From: an uncultured Aquimarina sp.
Lineage (GTDB): Bacteria > Bacteroidota > Bacteroidia > Flavobacteriales > Flavobacteriaceae
Reading direction: 5' to 3'
NCBI GenBank assembly: GCA_947498785.1
Contig: CANMLS010000005.1
Location: forward strand, 1 to 64,000
DNA length: 64,000 nucleotides
Position numbers and translations under genes: made by a program. Of the stretch, positions 1 to 8,675 are shown piece by piece; within the stretch, counting starts at the first letter, position 1, and each line of letters starts with the position of its first letter. The notes under the pieces are model-generated. The model was not told the DNA's origin. It made no database searches and saw only the letters and a list, made by a program, of their open reading frames with translations.

Positions 1-144
1 GAACTTATAAAATCAATCACAGGAAATCATAATTATAAAAATAACTTTTTAGCTTATTTTTAAAGTTTATTTGGTATTACTTCGAAGGCAAGTGAATTTT
101 CAATCAAAAAGCCTTGTCATCATTAATATAGATGAAGGAAGGGA

Positions 145-211
145 CGATATTTTTTTTCTTTAGTCATCTGTACTCGAGGTCGAGAAGTCACTATAAAAAA
201 TCACTCGATTT
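145..211 (-). repeat. interspersed repeat family A, copy 1
   Basis: Read on the minus strand this segment runs GAGTGATTTTTTATAGTGAC, then TTCTCGACCTCGAG, and ends AAAATATCG. The segment at 46189-46256 on the plus strand has the same order of blocks (GAGTGATTTTTCATAGTGAC, CTCTC, CTCGAG, ACAG, AAGAAAAA, TATCG) with small indels. Both copies are intergenic. No open frame or transposase is attached. Confidence 0.6.
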
Positions 212-349
212 GATGGCTTTTTAAAACCGATTTTTTATATCGAGTAGTTAATATATGAATTAATAAAGAGGCTAAATTTTAATATAGTTATAAGTGAAAT
301 ATCTTTACTTCTATAAGTAATGAAGAATTGTGATAAGTCTAAATGAGCT

Positions 350-383
350 ATAAAAACCTCACAGGTTTATATAAACCTGCGAG
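350..383 (-). terminator. terminator downstream of lgt
   Basis: The palindrome CAGGTTTATATAAACCTG is flanked by CTC/GAG, which extends the stem with one mismatch. On the minus strand the hairpin is followed by GGTTTTTATA. It begins 15 nt past the lgt stop codon and would end the folE-cysS-yidD-lgt run. Confidence 0.55.
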
Positions 384-397
384 AGTCTAAGCGTTTT

Positions 398-1327
398 TTA
401 TGCAGAAGCTTTTTTTCCTGATCGTATTATAAAATAGAGGCCAGCTATAATAAAAGGTATACTTAACCATTGCCCTGTAGATAAAGACTCTCCTAATGCA
501 TCTTCAAATCCTCCTTGGCTTTTCTTAACAAATTCTACAAGAAAACGTACTGTCCAAAGTAAAACTAAGAAAGTACCAAACAGAAAACCATTATTATTAC
601 GTTTGTCTGTTTTCCAATAAATCACCCAAAGAATAATTGCAACAAATATATAGCCAAAAGCTTCATACAATTGTGCTGGATGGCGATATGGTACAGTGTC
701 CAACAAATTTGAAAATTTGGAGTTATTAACTAATGCAGAATAGGCTTCATTTACATTTTGTATGCCCGTTTCCTGTACTACATGAGCTTTGCTCACTCCA
801 TCACGAACAAACTTTACTCCAAAAGCAGAGTCGCCAGATGATTTACCTATAATTTCTGAATTAAAAAAATTTCCTAAACGTACAAATATAGCTCCAAATG
901 AAACTGGAAGTACTATTCGGTCTAATACCCAAAGGATATGCTTTTGAATTACATTTTTAGAATAATAATACATTGCAATAATCATCCCGATCGCAGCACC
1001 ATGACTTGCTAAACCTTGAAAGCCTGTAAACTCAAATTCTGGTTTAAATCTAAAAGGTAAAAGAATCTCTAAGAGATTGTTTTTATAATGATCCCAATCA
1101 TAAAAGAATACATGTCCTAAACGTGCTCCAAGCAGTGTTGCTATGACCGCATAGATAAATATAGAATCTAATTTTTCTATTGAAATATTCTCTCGGATAT
1201 AGATTTTTTTCATTAGGAACCAACCTAATGAGAAGGCAATTACGAACATTAAGCTGTAAAAACGAATAACAAAAAAACCGAGATCTATTCCTTCAACAGG
1301 ATTCCATATAATTTTTGATAATATCAT
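398..1327 (-). CDS. lgt: prolipoprotein diacylglyceryl transferase
   Basis: Lgt moves a diacylglyceryl group from phosphatidylglycerol to the lipobox cysteine of prolipoproteins in the inner membrane, the first step of lipoprotein maturation. The 309-residue protein is polytopic. It carries ARLGH near residue 68, SHGA with the conserved His near 109, the signature RLGNFFNSE near 150-158 with its essential Arg, and HPAQLYEA near 217. The usual length is 270-310 residues. It is the last gene of the run folE-cysS-yidD-lgt, 68 nt after yidD, and is followed by a hairpin terminator. Several lipobox proteins encoded in this window would be substrates. Confidence 0.96.
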   Translation of the reverse strand: MILSKIIWNPVEGIDLGFFVIRFYSLMFVIAFSLGWFLMKKIYIRENISIEKLDSIFIYAVIATLLGARLGHVFFYDWDHYKNNLLEILLPFRFKPEFEFTGFQGLASHGAAIGMIIAMYYYSKNVIQKHILWVLDRIVLPVSFGAIFVRLGNFFNSEIIGKSSGDSAFGVKFVRDGVSKAHVVQETGIQNVNEAYSALVNNSKFSNLLDTVPYRHPAQLYEAFGYIFVAIILWVIYWKTDKRNNNGFLFGTFLVLLWTVRFLVEFVKKSQGGFEDALGESLSTGQWLSIPFIIAGLYFIIRSGKKASA

Positions 1328-1395
1328 GAATGCGTTTTATTTTTCGAGAGTAAATATAGGTATTTAAATAAGTTCTTGTGCTTTTTTAATTGAGC

Positions 1396-1662
1396 TTATT
1401 GATTCATCGGTTCTTCATCAGCACCAGGAACAGGGTCATAACCACTTCCTCCCCAAGGATGACAACTAAAAATTCTTTTTATTGATAGCGCCCCTCCTTT
1501 GAGTAATCCATGTTTTTGTAAAGCTTCAACTGTATAATGAGAACAAGTAGGTTGATAGCGGCATGTAGCTGGAGTTAATGGCGAAATCAAATTCTGATAT
1601 AGCTTTACCAAAGTGATAAATGGAAATATGAGAATTCGTTTTATGGTGGTTTTGAAAGCCAA
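1396..1662 (-). CDS. yidD: membrane protein insertion efficiency factor YidD
   Basis: YidD is a small amphipathic inner-membrane-associated protein that helps YidC-dependent insertion. The 88-residue product has the family core [19 protein letters not shown] and the Cys-containing motif [14 protein letters not shown]. The start is a TTG codon: no ATG precedes the hydrophobic N-terminal segment, and homologues begin at about this point. It lies 6 nt after the cysS stop and is probably translated from the same message. Residue count and motifs fit the family fully. Confidence 0.93.
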   Translation of the reverse strand: MAFKTTIKRILIFPFITLVKLYQNLISPLTPATCRYQPTCSHYTVEALQKHGLLKGGALSIKRIFSCHPWGGSGYDPVPGADEEPMNQ

Positions 1663-1668
1663 AATAAA

Positions 1669-3165
1669 TTAGTTTAATGAAAAACTAGTCCCTTCTCTAC
1701 CATCCTTAAGTTGAATGCCAATTTCTAAAAGTTCATCCCTGATTTTATCACTTGTAGCAAAGTCCTTATTAGCTCTTGCTTCGGTTCTAAGTTTGATTAA
1801 TAATTCAACCGTTCCCGAAAGTTTATTACTAATATCAGATGAAGTTTCATTTGTATTTATCAGTCCCAATACATCAAAAACAAAACCGTGAATAGTTTGT
1901 TTAAGAATTTCAAGGTCTGTCACAGATATTTTGGCTTTTTGTTCTTTAACAGTATTGATGAATTTTGCCGCGTCGAATAGTTTTGCGATCAGAATTGGAC
2001 TGTTAAAATCATCATTCATAGCTTCATAACAAGCTGTTCTCCATGATTGAACATCGAATCCTTCTGTGATTTGATTAGTGGTTAATGATTTGATAGATTG
2101 GATAGCATCCATTAACCTGTAAAACCCCTTTTCTGATGCTTCAAGTGCATCATTTGAAAAGTCTAAAATGCTTCTATAATGTGCCTGAAGCATAAAAAAG
2201 CGTACTACCGTTGGGTCGAATGCCTTATTGAGGATACTATTGTTGCCAGAGAACAATTCATCAGGTGATATAGTGTTTCCTGTTGATTTAGACATTTTTT
2301 TGCCGTTAAGAGTAAGCATATTTGCATGCATCCAATAATTTACTGGTGTTTGACCACATGCAGCTTCTCCTTGTGCAATTTCACACTCATGATGAGGGAA
2401 TTTTAAATCCATTCCACCACCGTGAATATCAAATCGTTCACCAAGATATTTGGTACTCATTACGGTACATTCTAAATGCCATCCAGGAAAACCATCACTC
2501 CATGGTGAAGGCCATCGCATTATATGTTGAGGTTCTGCTCTTTTCCATAATGCAAAATCCTGTGGGTTTTTCTTATCACTCTGAGCAGATAGTTGTCTTG
2601 TATTGGCGATCATATCCTCAAGGTTTCTACCGCTTAATTTTCCGTAATGATTGGTTTCATTAAATTTTTGTACGTCAAAATATACAGAGCCGTTGGATTC
2701 GTATGCAAAACCATTATCAATTATGGTTTTAATGATTTCAATTTGCTCAACAATGTGACCTGTTGCAGTAGGTTCTATGCTTGGTGAAATCGAATTAAAT
2801 TTTGACATCACATGATGAAAATCCAAGGTGTATCGCTGTACAATTTCCATGGGTTCTAACTGCTCTAGTCTAGCTTTTTTAGCTACTTTGTCTTCTCCTT
2901 CATCAGCATCATTTTCAAGATGTCCTGCATCTGTAATGTTTCTTACATAACGAACCTTGTAATCTAGGTGTTTTAAATACCTGAATACTAAATCAAACGA
3001 AATAAATGTACGACAGTTCCCCAAATGTACATTGCTGTAAACTGTAGGGCCACATACATACATGCCAATATTACCTTCTGTAATAGGTGTAAATGTTTCT
3101 TTCTGTCCAGAAATAGAATTGTAGATTTTTAATTCCTGATTTTTATACAATGGACTTGCTGCCAT
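1669..3165 (-). CDS. cysS: cysteinyl-tRNA synthetase
   Basis: This class I aminoacyl-tRNA synthetase charges tRNA-Cys in the cytoplasm. The 498-residue protein shows the zinc-ligand Cys38 in MYVCGPTVY, the HIGH-type motif HLGN at 47-50, further zinc-site residues around Cys233 (HLECTVMS) and [10 protein letters not shown] near 257, and the KMSKS loop at 290-294. A DALR-type helical C-terminal domain follows, ending in the anticodon-binding tail. Length matches bacterial CysRS. The gene sits 39 nt after folE and 6 nt before yidD. Confidence 0.97.
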   Translation of the reverse strand: MAASPLYKNQELKIYNSISGQKETFTPITEGNIGMYVCGPTVYSNVHLGNCRTFISFDLVFRYLKHLDYKVRYVRNITDAGHLENDADEGEDKVAKKARLEQLEPMEIVQRYTLDFHHVMSKFNSISPSIEPTATGHIVEQIEIIKTIIDNGFAYESNGSVYFDVQKFNETNHYGKLSGRNLEDMIANTRQLSAQSDKKNPQDFALWKRAEPQHIMRWPSPWSDGFPGWHLECTVMSTKYLGERFDIHGGGMDLKFPHHECEIAQGEAACGQTPVNYWMHANMLTLNGKKMSKSTGNTISPDELFSGNNSILNKAFDPTVVRFFMLQAHYRSILDFSNDALEASEKGFYRLMDAIQSIKSLTTNQITEGFDVQSWRTACYEAMNDDFNSPILIAKLFDAAKFINTVKEQKAKISVTDLEILKQTIHGFVFDVLGLINTNETSSDISNKLSGTVELLIKLRTEARANKDFATSDKIRDELLEIGIQLKDGREGTSFSLN

Positions 3166-3204
3166 AATTTTGATAAATGCTTGAGATTTATGATGAAAAT
3201 AAAA

Positions 3205-3882
3205 CTAAAAGGTAGTGTCTAATTTGATATAGTCCAAAAATTCTCTTCTTACAGAGTCTTCTTTAAATTTACCACCAAACTCACTAGTTACCGTACTGCT
3301 TTCGATATCTCTGATCCCTCGTGAATTTACGCACAAGTGTTTTGCATCAATTACACATGCGACATCTTTTGTTCCCAAAACAACCTGAAGATCCTGAACA
3401 ATTTGCATAGTCATACGTTCTTGTACTTGTGGTCGCTTGGCATAATAATCTACAATACGGTTCATTTTGGATAATCCAACTACAGTGCCATTAGAAATAT
3501 AGGCTACATGTGCACGACCTACAATGGGTAATAAATGGTGTTCGCAGGTCGAATATACAGTAATATTTTTCTCCACTAACATCTCACCATATTTATAATG
3601 GTTTTTAAATGTAGAGGCATCTGGCTTGCGTTGTGGATGTAGTCCTGAAAAAATTTCATTTACAAACATTTTTGCAACGCGCTGAGGTGTTCCTTTTAGA
3701 CTGTCATCTGTTAAATCTAAACCTAAAGTTTCTAAAATATGTTTTACATCTTCTCTAATCAGAGCAATTTTTTCATTATCACTAAGCTTAAAGGCATCTT
3801 CTCTAAGAGGAGTGGTAGCACTAGTAGATACATGATTATCACCTAACGCTTCAATAGCTTCAAGGGCCTTGTCAATTTTCAC
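3205..3882 (-). CDS. folE: GTP cyclohydrolase I
   Basis: FolE converts GTP to dihydroneopterin triphosphate, the first step of tetrahydrofolate synthesis. The 225-residue protein contains the zinc and active-site motifs STCEHHLLPIVGRAHVAYI near 113-131 and HLCVNSRGIRD in the last third, and the family region GLSKMNRIVDYYAKRPQVQE. The start is a GTG codon (MKIDKALEAIEAL). It is the first gene of a minus-strand run continuing into cysS. The 276-nt gap to the divergent gene upstream contains a minus-strand TATCTTTG box. Confidence 0.96.
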   Translation of the reverse strand: MKIDKALEAIEALGDNHVSTSATTPLREDAFKLSDNEKIALIREDVKHILETLGLDLTDDSLKGTPQRVAKMFVNEIFSGLHPQRKPDASTFKNHYKYGEMLVEKNITVYSTCEHHLLPIVGRAHVAYISNGTVVGLSKMNRIVDYYAKRPQVQERMTMQIVQDLQVVLGTKDVACVIDAKHLCVNSRGIRDIESSTVTSEFGGKFKEDSVRREFLDYIKLDTTF

Positions 3883-4022
3883 ACTTCAAAATTTAATAAT
3901 TCATTAAAATTCAACCAAAAAAGAATAAAACACAATGATTTTTTAAAAACCTTATATCATTTTTTTATCTTTTTGAACATAAATAGAGAAACATTGTGCA
4001 ATGCCCTCTAGAATGTGGGTTG

Positions 4023-4030
4023 CAAAGATA
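4023..4030 (-). promoter_or_regulatory. possible -7 box of the folE promoter
   Basis: TATCTTTG on the minus strand fits the Bacteroidota -7 consensus TAnnTTTG. No clear TTG lies 19 bp upstream. The implied leader of about 135 nt is long, so this is only a candidate. Confidence 0.35.
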
Positions 4031-4158
4031 CGATTTTGTTGTTTTACTTGGTAAAAGGTATGTTAAACAATTGCAGATGTTAGGTTTCTTAGAGAAGTTC
4101 TGTATATTTAAGACCCAAATAGAACTATTATATACGAAAAAATTAGTTTTAACGTTAT

Positions 4159-5655
4159 ATGAAAATGGCAAAAATACTACCTCAAATTTCACTGCTTTTT
4201 ATTTTACTGTTTGTCAAAGGCACTTTTTCTTATGCTCAGGACTTTGATGTGGCTTGTAGATTAGCTCAACCTTTTTGTTCTGATGCTTCTAGAGAGCTTA
4301 CATTTCCTAATACTGTTGGAGATATGGATGGTTTAGGAGAAATAGGTTGCTTAAATACAACTCCTAATCCTGCTTGGTATTTTCTCCGTATTGATGAATC
4401 AGGAAATTTGATCTTTGATGTTCAGCAGTGGGTAGATGGTAATGATAATAGTAATTTGGATAACGGAGAAAGACAACTAGATGTAGATTTTATCGCATGG
4501 GGACCATTTCCTACTTCTTTTATAGTGGATTGTGATGAACTTTCACGAGGATGCGATAATAATGGTGACGGAGATAATATTCGTCCAGCCGAGTGTGTGA
4601 ATAATGTTGATGATCCTGATTATTATTTAAATAACCTTGATAATACTAATATAATAGATTGTAGTTATGCAAGAACACCCGAGGATGATACCTTTATTGA
4701 AACGTTAACTATACCTAATGCTCAGACAGGTGAGTACTATATTATTTTGATTACTAATTTTGCAGATGAAGCGGGTGTAATACAGCTTCAGCAAACTAAT
4801 CTTGATGAGCCAGATGCAGGAACGACAGATTGTAGTATTTTGGATCCTGGTGTAGGACCTGATATTGCAACTTGTGGAGAATTTCCTATTACGATAGAAG
4901 GGAGATTTCCTGGAGCTATAAGTTATAGGTGGTCAAGAGCAAATGTAGGAACTACTAATTTTATAAATGTTCCTGATCCAGAAGGAATGTTTCCATTCTT
5001 AGAGATAAATAGTGAAGGGGTGTATCAATTGATCGGTTATTCGGATGCTGGCAGAACAGTTGAAGTTGGAAGGGATGATTTGGTCGTTTTAGATGTTTCT
5101 AGCGCAGTAGTATCAGTAGACTACAGTATTGAGGAAGAATCTTTTGCAGGAAGTTATACTATAACAGCCGAGGTAGAGGCTACTTCAGAGGTTGAGAATG
5201 CGAATTTTGAGGATTTTGAATATAGATTAGATCGTGATTTAGGAAGTGGTTTTATAGAATATAGACCTTTTCAATCTTCCCCCGTATTTTCTAATGTACC
5301 TCCAGGAGATTATTTTGTTACAGCACGATATGCAAATTGCCCTGATAGTGAGGAGAGGTCAGAAGTTATTATGATTTTAGGATATCCTAAGTATTTTACT
5401 CCAAACGGAGATGGTTTTCATGATACTTGGAGTTTAATTAATATAGAAGGTCAACCCACGGCACAGATTTATATATTTGATCGCTATGGTAAGTTGTTGA
5501 AACAACTGAGGGCAGGAGGGCCAGGATGGGATGGTACGTATAATGGCAGGAATATGCCTTCTTCAGATTATTGGTTTAGAGTTGAGTTTAATGAACCTAG
5601 AGATCCAAATATGAGGAGAAGAGTTTTTGCGGGTAACTTCTCGTTAATACGATAG
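4159..5655 (+). CDS. secreted protein with T9SS type B sorting domain (gliding motility-associated C-terminal domain)
   Basis: A 498-residue protein with an N-terminal signal peptide ending near SYAQ (residue 27). The acidic, Asp/Asn-rich middle includes paired Cys residues. Residues about 415-498 form the gliding-motility-associated C-terminal domain: YPKYFTPNGDGFHDTW, YIFDRYGKLLKQL, PGWDGTYNG, SDYWFRVEF, FAGNFSLIR. By family knowledge this domain sends the protein through the type IX secretion system to the cell surface or medium. The function of the N-terminal part is unknown; no enzyme motif is visible. A second in-frame ATG two codons on is an alternative start. A strong hairpin terminator follows. 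Confidence 0.85.
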   Translation: MKMAKILPQISLLFILLFVKGTFSYAQDFDVACRLAQPFCSDASRELTFPNTVGDMDGLGEIGCLNTTPNPAWYFLRIDESGNLIFDVQQWVDGNDNSNLDNGERQLDVDFIAWGPFPTSFIVDCDELSRGCDNNGDGDNIRPAECVNNVDDPDYYLNNLDNTNIIDCSYARTPEDDTFIETLTIPNAQTGEYYIILITNFADEAGVIQLQQTNLDEPDAGTTDCSILDPGVGPDIATCGEFPITIEGRFPGAISYRWSRANVGTTNFINVPDPEGMFPFLEINSEGVYQLIGYSDAGRTVEVGRDDLVVLDVSSAVVSVDYSIEEESFAGSYTITAEVEATSEVENANFEDFEYRLDRDLGSGFIEYRPFQSSPVFSNVPPGDYFVTARYANCPDSEERSEVIMILGYPKYFTPNGDGFHDTWSLINIEGQPTAQIYIFDRYGKLLKQLRAGGPGWDGTYNGRNMPSSDYWFRVEFNEPRDPNMRRRVFAGNFSLIR

Positions 5656-5682
5656 ATATGGGATACACATATGTTTAAAATG

Positions 5683-5720
5683 AAAACAGCTGGAGAAAAT
5701 CGTTTTTTCCAGCTGTTTTT
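5683..5720 (+). terminator. rho-independent terminator
   Basis: AAAACAGCTGG at 5683-5693 pairs perfectly with CCAGCTGTTTT at 5709-5719 and is followed by T-rich sequence. It lies 27 nt after the stop of the T9SS cargo gene. Confidence 0.85.
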
Positions 5721-5873
5721 GTTTTGTATCATTTCTGATTTAAAGTTTCCTCTTTTCCTTCTTACTTCAAAATAAAAAGAAGTTATGTCTTAGTTTTTTG
5801 TCTAAACAAAAAATATCCACTTTTATTTGAGAATCATAAAAAACAGAAAAGGTGTTATAATGCTCTTTTAGAT

Positions 5874-7388
5874 TTAAAAATTCAAGCCAAGTGTGAAGGT
5901 TAGGTTGTCAGTGTAAGTATCGATAACTGCGAAATTTGTAAATGCAGAATTCTGGTAAAATTGCTCTTCTCGTTCTTGTTGGGTGTAATCATATGCTACA
6001 TCGAATTTGAATTTTCCAAAATCATATCCCACCCCTATAGAAAACCCAGTTTTGTCTTCCAAGATAAGTTTATTTTTATAAGGGCTTTCTTCAAAACTAT
6101 ATCCACCTCTAAAACTCCATTTGTCATACTTCCATTCAGTACCAATTCTGATTGTAGAAGAGCCTTGTAGGTTGTTTTCGATTTCTTGATTAAGATTTCT
6201 AAAATCACCTCCTTCATCAGAACTAACATGTGTTGTAGAATAATCTTTGTATGAATAATCTAAACTTATTAACCCTTGTTGTTCGAATAAAATAGCAATG
6301 CTTCCAGTAGCTTTTGCTGGAGTACGTAGTTTATATTCTGGAAAAATATTGATTACATTAGGGGATACAATTGCTCGCCCGTCTGTGTTGCTTAAGGTTT
6401 CTAATCGCTGTGTGGTTTCTTCTTCTATGTAATACCATGTTGGGGACTCAAAAGAAGCTCCTATTCGAATCATTTTAGAAAGTTTGGCTATTCCTCCTGC
6501 TTGAGCAGAAAAACCTGATCCAATAGTGGATAATTTGTTTGTAAATATGATTTCATTGACATTACTTCCTGTATTGTTGTTTCCTTCAAAAAAATCAGTT
6601 ACCCTGTCAAAATTAATGAAGTGAGAGTTAAGATTGATTCCGATATACATGTTTTGGTTTATTTGAGCTCCCACATTTAAAGAGAATTTACCATTTAAAC
6701 CTGTACTTTCATAAAAATATTCCTGGTCAAAAATACCAGGGGAAACATTTGAGAAATAGGAAGTGTTGTCAGGATTGTTGATGTCATCGGCTTCTATAAC
6801 AAACGCTTCGCGACCTAGAAAAGCTTGCTGGGCGCCATATCCTTCATTTTCACCAAGAAAGCTATAAAGATCACTTATCGTTTCTCTGGATCTTCTCGAG
6901 ATTAAACTTTGTGGTATGCCTTGCGCTTCAGAAAGAAAGAAGGTGTCGATAGAATTTGCACTTCTACCCGATACAAAAAAATCATTCGAATTGTCAGAAG
7001 TTTGGTCGTATACTATTCCCAAAGATAATTTATTAATTCCTGAAGTGTTATTGTTGTAGTTGTTGTATACAAATACAGTACCTACTTGATTAAAATTCAC
7101 ATTACTGGTGTTTGTAGAATTAAAAGTGTTAAAGTAGGTTGCTTCATTATTGATTTGATTTGTAGAAAGTGTGACAGATCCATAAGAGTTCAGGAAAACA
7201 GCAGATCCTGCAGGATTAATCTGTAATGCAGATAAATCTCCTCCTAATGCTCCAAAAGCACCACTCATGGCTCTAAATCGAGCAGTTCCTAAAATATCTT
7301 GCTGAGAATACCGTAGCGCATCGGTTATATCCTGAGCGTTCAAAAAAGGCATAGATAGTATACCTATAAATAGGGATAGCTTTTTCAT
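5874..7388 (-). CDS. OmpP1/FadL family outer-membrane transporter
   Basis: A 504-residue outer-membrane beta-barrel of the FadL/TodX class, which takes up hydrophobic compounds such as long-chain fatty acids. A signal peptide ends at LNAQ (residue 19). The N-terminal hatch-like region has FRAMSGAFGALGGDLSAL and the typical INPAGSAVF. The rest consists of alternating amphipathic strands and ends in an aromatic residue (TFTLGLNF), as expected for barrel assembly. The substrate is not evident. It stands alone between the converging T9SS cargo gene and the SR-rich lipoprotein gene upstream. Flavobacteria usually have several paralogues. Confidence 0.88.
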   Translation of the reverse strand: MKKLSLFIGILSMPFLNAQDITDALRYSQQDILGTARFRAMSGAFGALGGDLSALQINPAGSAVFLNSYGSVTLSTNQINNEATYFNTFNSTNTSNVNFNQVGTVFVYNNYNNNTSGINKLSLGIVYDQTSDNSNDFFVSGRSANSIDTFFLSEAQGIPQSLISRRSRETISDLYSFLGENEGYGAQQAFLGREAFVIEADDINNPDNTSYFSNVSPGIFDQEYFYESTGLNGKFSLNVGAQINQNMYIGINLNSHFINFDRVTDFFEGNNNTGSNVNEIIFTNKLSTIGSGFSAQAGGIAKLSKMIRIGASFESPTWYYIEEETTQRLETLSNTDGRAIVSPNVINIFPEYKLRTPAKATGSIAILFEQQGLISLDYSYKDYSTTHVSSDEGGDFRNLNQEIENNLQGSSTIRIGTEWKYDKWSFRGGYSFEESPYKNKLILEDKTGFSIGVGYDFGKFKFDVAYDYTQQEREEQFYQNSAFTNFAVIDTYTDNLTFTLGLNF

Positions 7389-7481
7389 TCGTTGTTTTAA
7401 TTATGAATTACAGAATGTCTTAAATCAAAGATTAGAGATCAATATTAAAAAAATGTTATATGAAAAAAGGTGTTTAACTTT

Positions 7482-8576
7482 TTAATTTCTTCCACGACTT
7501 CTACTTCCTCCTCGACTACCACTACTTCTTGATCTGCTTCCTCCTGATCTAGAGTATCCACTGCTTCGAGAAGAGCTTCCTCTAGAGTATCCAGAACTTC
7601 TACTTCTAGAAGAGCTGCGAGATGGAGATGAATATCCACTGCTTCTTGTTCTTGATGTCGGACTACTAGAGTATCTTCTTGTACCAGAACTATTTCTGCC
7701 TACCGAAGAAGATCTGGAGCGAGAAGAATAGTTGTTATTTGAAGATCTGTTATAATAATTACCTGCTGAAGATCTACTTCTTCTAGCTGCATTTACTCTT
7801 CTATTAGAATAGCCTTGTCTACTTCTGGCATTGTAACCTGAAGAATTTCTAGCTCTTGCACTATATCTTGAACTGTAACCTCTGCGACTTCTTGCGGAAT
7901 AGGCGTATGAATTTCTTGATCCTAGGTTGTAGGAGGCATATCGGTTTCCTCTTCCATAGTAACCTCGATATCCACGATTATAATACCCTCTATATCCATA
8001 TCCGTATCCATACCCGCGTCCATAAAAGCCTCTGCCATACCATGGGCGACCCCATCCCCATCCGGGTCCGTACCATCCGTTCCATCCCCATCCAGGTCCA
8101 TACCATCCAGCGTTCCATCCCCATCCAGCACCATATAAACCCCATCCTGGTCCAAAACCACCATTCCATCCCCATCCAGCGTTCCAGCCTGTGTTGTATA
8201 GGTTAACATTAACTTCGGTAGGGTTGCTTCCCCATGCAGGTTGCCCAGCTTCATAACCTAATGCAGTTGTAGCGGTAGTATCTGCGACATCATACCCTTC
8301 GCTAGAATAAGAATCTACATCGGTGAAAATCGCATCTTGCTCGATAGCTTCATCGATCAATGCTGATTTTTCTGAGAAGTAACTAGAATAATAATTTGAT
8401 TTCTTATCAGCACTACTTGGTTGAGTCTCTACGTTTCTTTGGTTTCCTGTTTCTCCATAGACTCCATCTCTATAAGGTACGTACTCATATGAACCACAAG
8501 ATGTCAACATAAATAAAGTGCCTAAAAGTAAAAACCCTATTGCACCGTTTCTCTGAAAATAATTTTTAAGTCGCAT
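7482..8576 (-). CDS. low-complexity lipoprotein, Gly/Trp/Tyr-rich then Arg/Ser-rich
   Basis: A 364-residue protein with a lipoprotein signal (FMLTSC, Cys27). Residues about 30-115 are ordinary sequence. Residues about 120-180 are repeats of the type GWGWNGWYGPGWGWG, then a Tyr/Gly/Arg stretch. From about 210 to the end it is a very basic Ser/Arg/Gly tail (SRSRSSGYSR-type repeats). Similar low-complexity lipoproteins are common but uncharacterised in flavobacteria. I cannot assign a function; the basic tail could bind polyanions (inference). The repetitive codons leave long spurious frames open on the other strand. AAGGAG occurs only 2 nt before the ATG, unusually close for a Shine-Dalgarno site. 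Confidence 0.8.
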   Translation of the reverse strand: MRLKNYFQRNGAIGFLLLGTLFMLTSCGSYEYVPYRDGVYGETGNQRNVETQPSSADKKSNYYSSYFSEKSALIDEAIEQDAIFTDVDSYSSEGYDVADTTATTALGYEAGQPAWGSNPTEVNVNLYNTGWNAGWGWNGGFGPGWGLYGAGWGWNAGWYGPGWGWNGWYGPGWGWGRPWYGRGFYGRGYGYGYGYRGYYNRGYRGYYGRGNRYASYNLGSRNSYAYSARSRRGYSSRYSARARNSSGYNARSRQGYSNRRVNAARRSRSSAGNYYNRSSNNNYSSRSRSSSVGRNSSGTRRYSSSPTSRTRSSGYSSPSRSSSRSRSSGYSRGSSSRSSGYSRSGGSRSRSSGSRGGSRSRGRN

Positions 8577-8590
8577 ATCTCCTTATTTTA

Positions 8591-8621
8591 TTGTTGAACA
8601 TTACAAATTTAGTTAGTTTTG
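8591..8621 (+). promoter_or_regulatory. proS promoter
   Basis: TTGTTG at 8591-8596 and TAGTTTTG at 8614-8621 are spaced 17 or 20 bp apart, depending on which TTG is used. This fits the Bacteroidota -33/-7 pattern. It predicts a leader of about 48 nt before the proS ATG. Confidence 0.55.
8604..8611 (-). promoter_or_regulatory. -7 box upstream of the SR-rich lipoprotein gene
   Basis: TAAATTTG on the minus strand matches TAnnTTTG. The -33 region 19 bp upstream is only T-rich. The start codon lies 28 nt downstream. It is back to back with the proS promoter. Confidence 0.45.
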
Positions 8622-8675
8622 CGCTAATTAAATTATATTTAACAGTGCCACAATATTTGTGCCAAATAGAGTTTT

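Larger units (their letters stand above)
1..397. other. gene-free left edge
   Basis: No reading frame with coding character is visible. The stretch holds one copy of a short interspersed repeat at 145-211, whose partner lies at 46189-46256, and the lgt terminator at 350-383. The left neighbour gene is outside the window. Confidence 0.6.

Noticed and set aside
3965..4192. 75-codon minus-strand frame between folE and the T9SS cargo gene
   Set aside because: Overlaps the cargo gene's start and the likely folE leader; no family features, composition like non-coding DNA.
7856..8254. Long open frames on both strands inside the SR-rich lipoprotein gene
   Set aside because: They arise from the repetitive Gly/Trp codons; no start context, signal or family pattern, and the lipoprotein frame explains the sequence.
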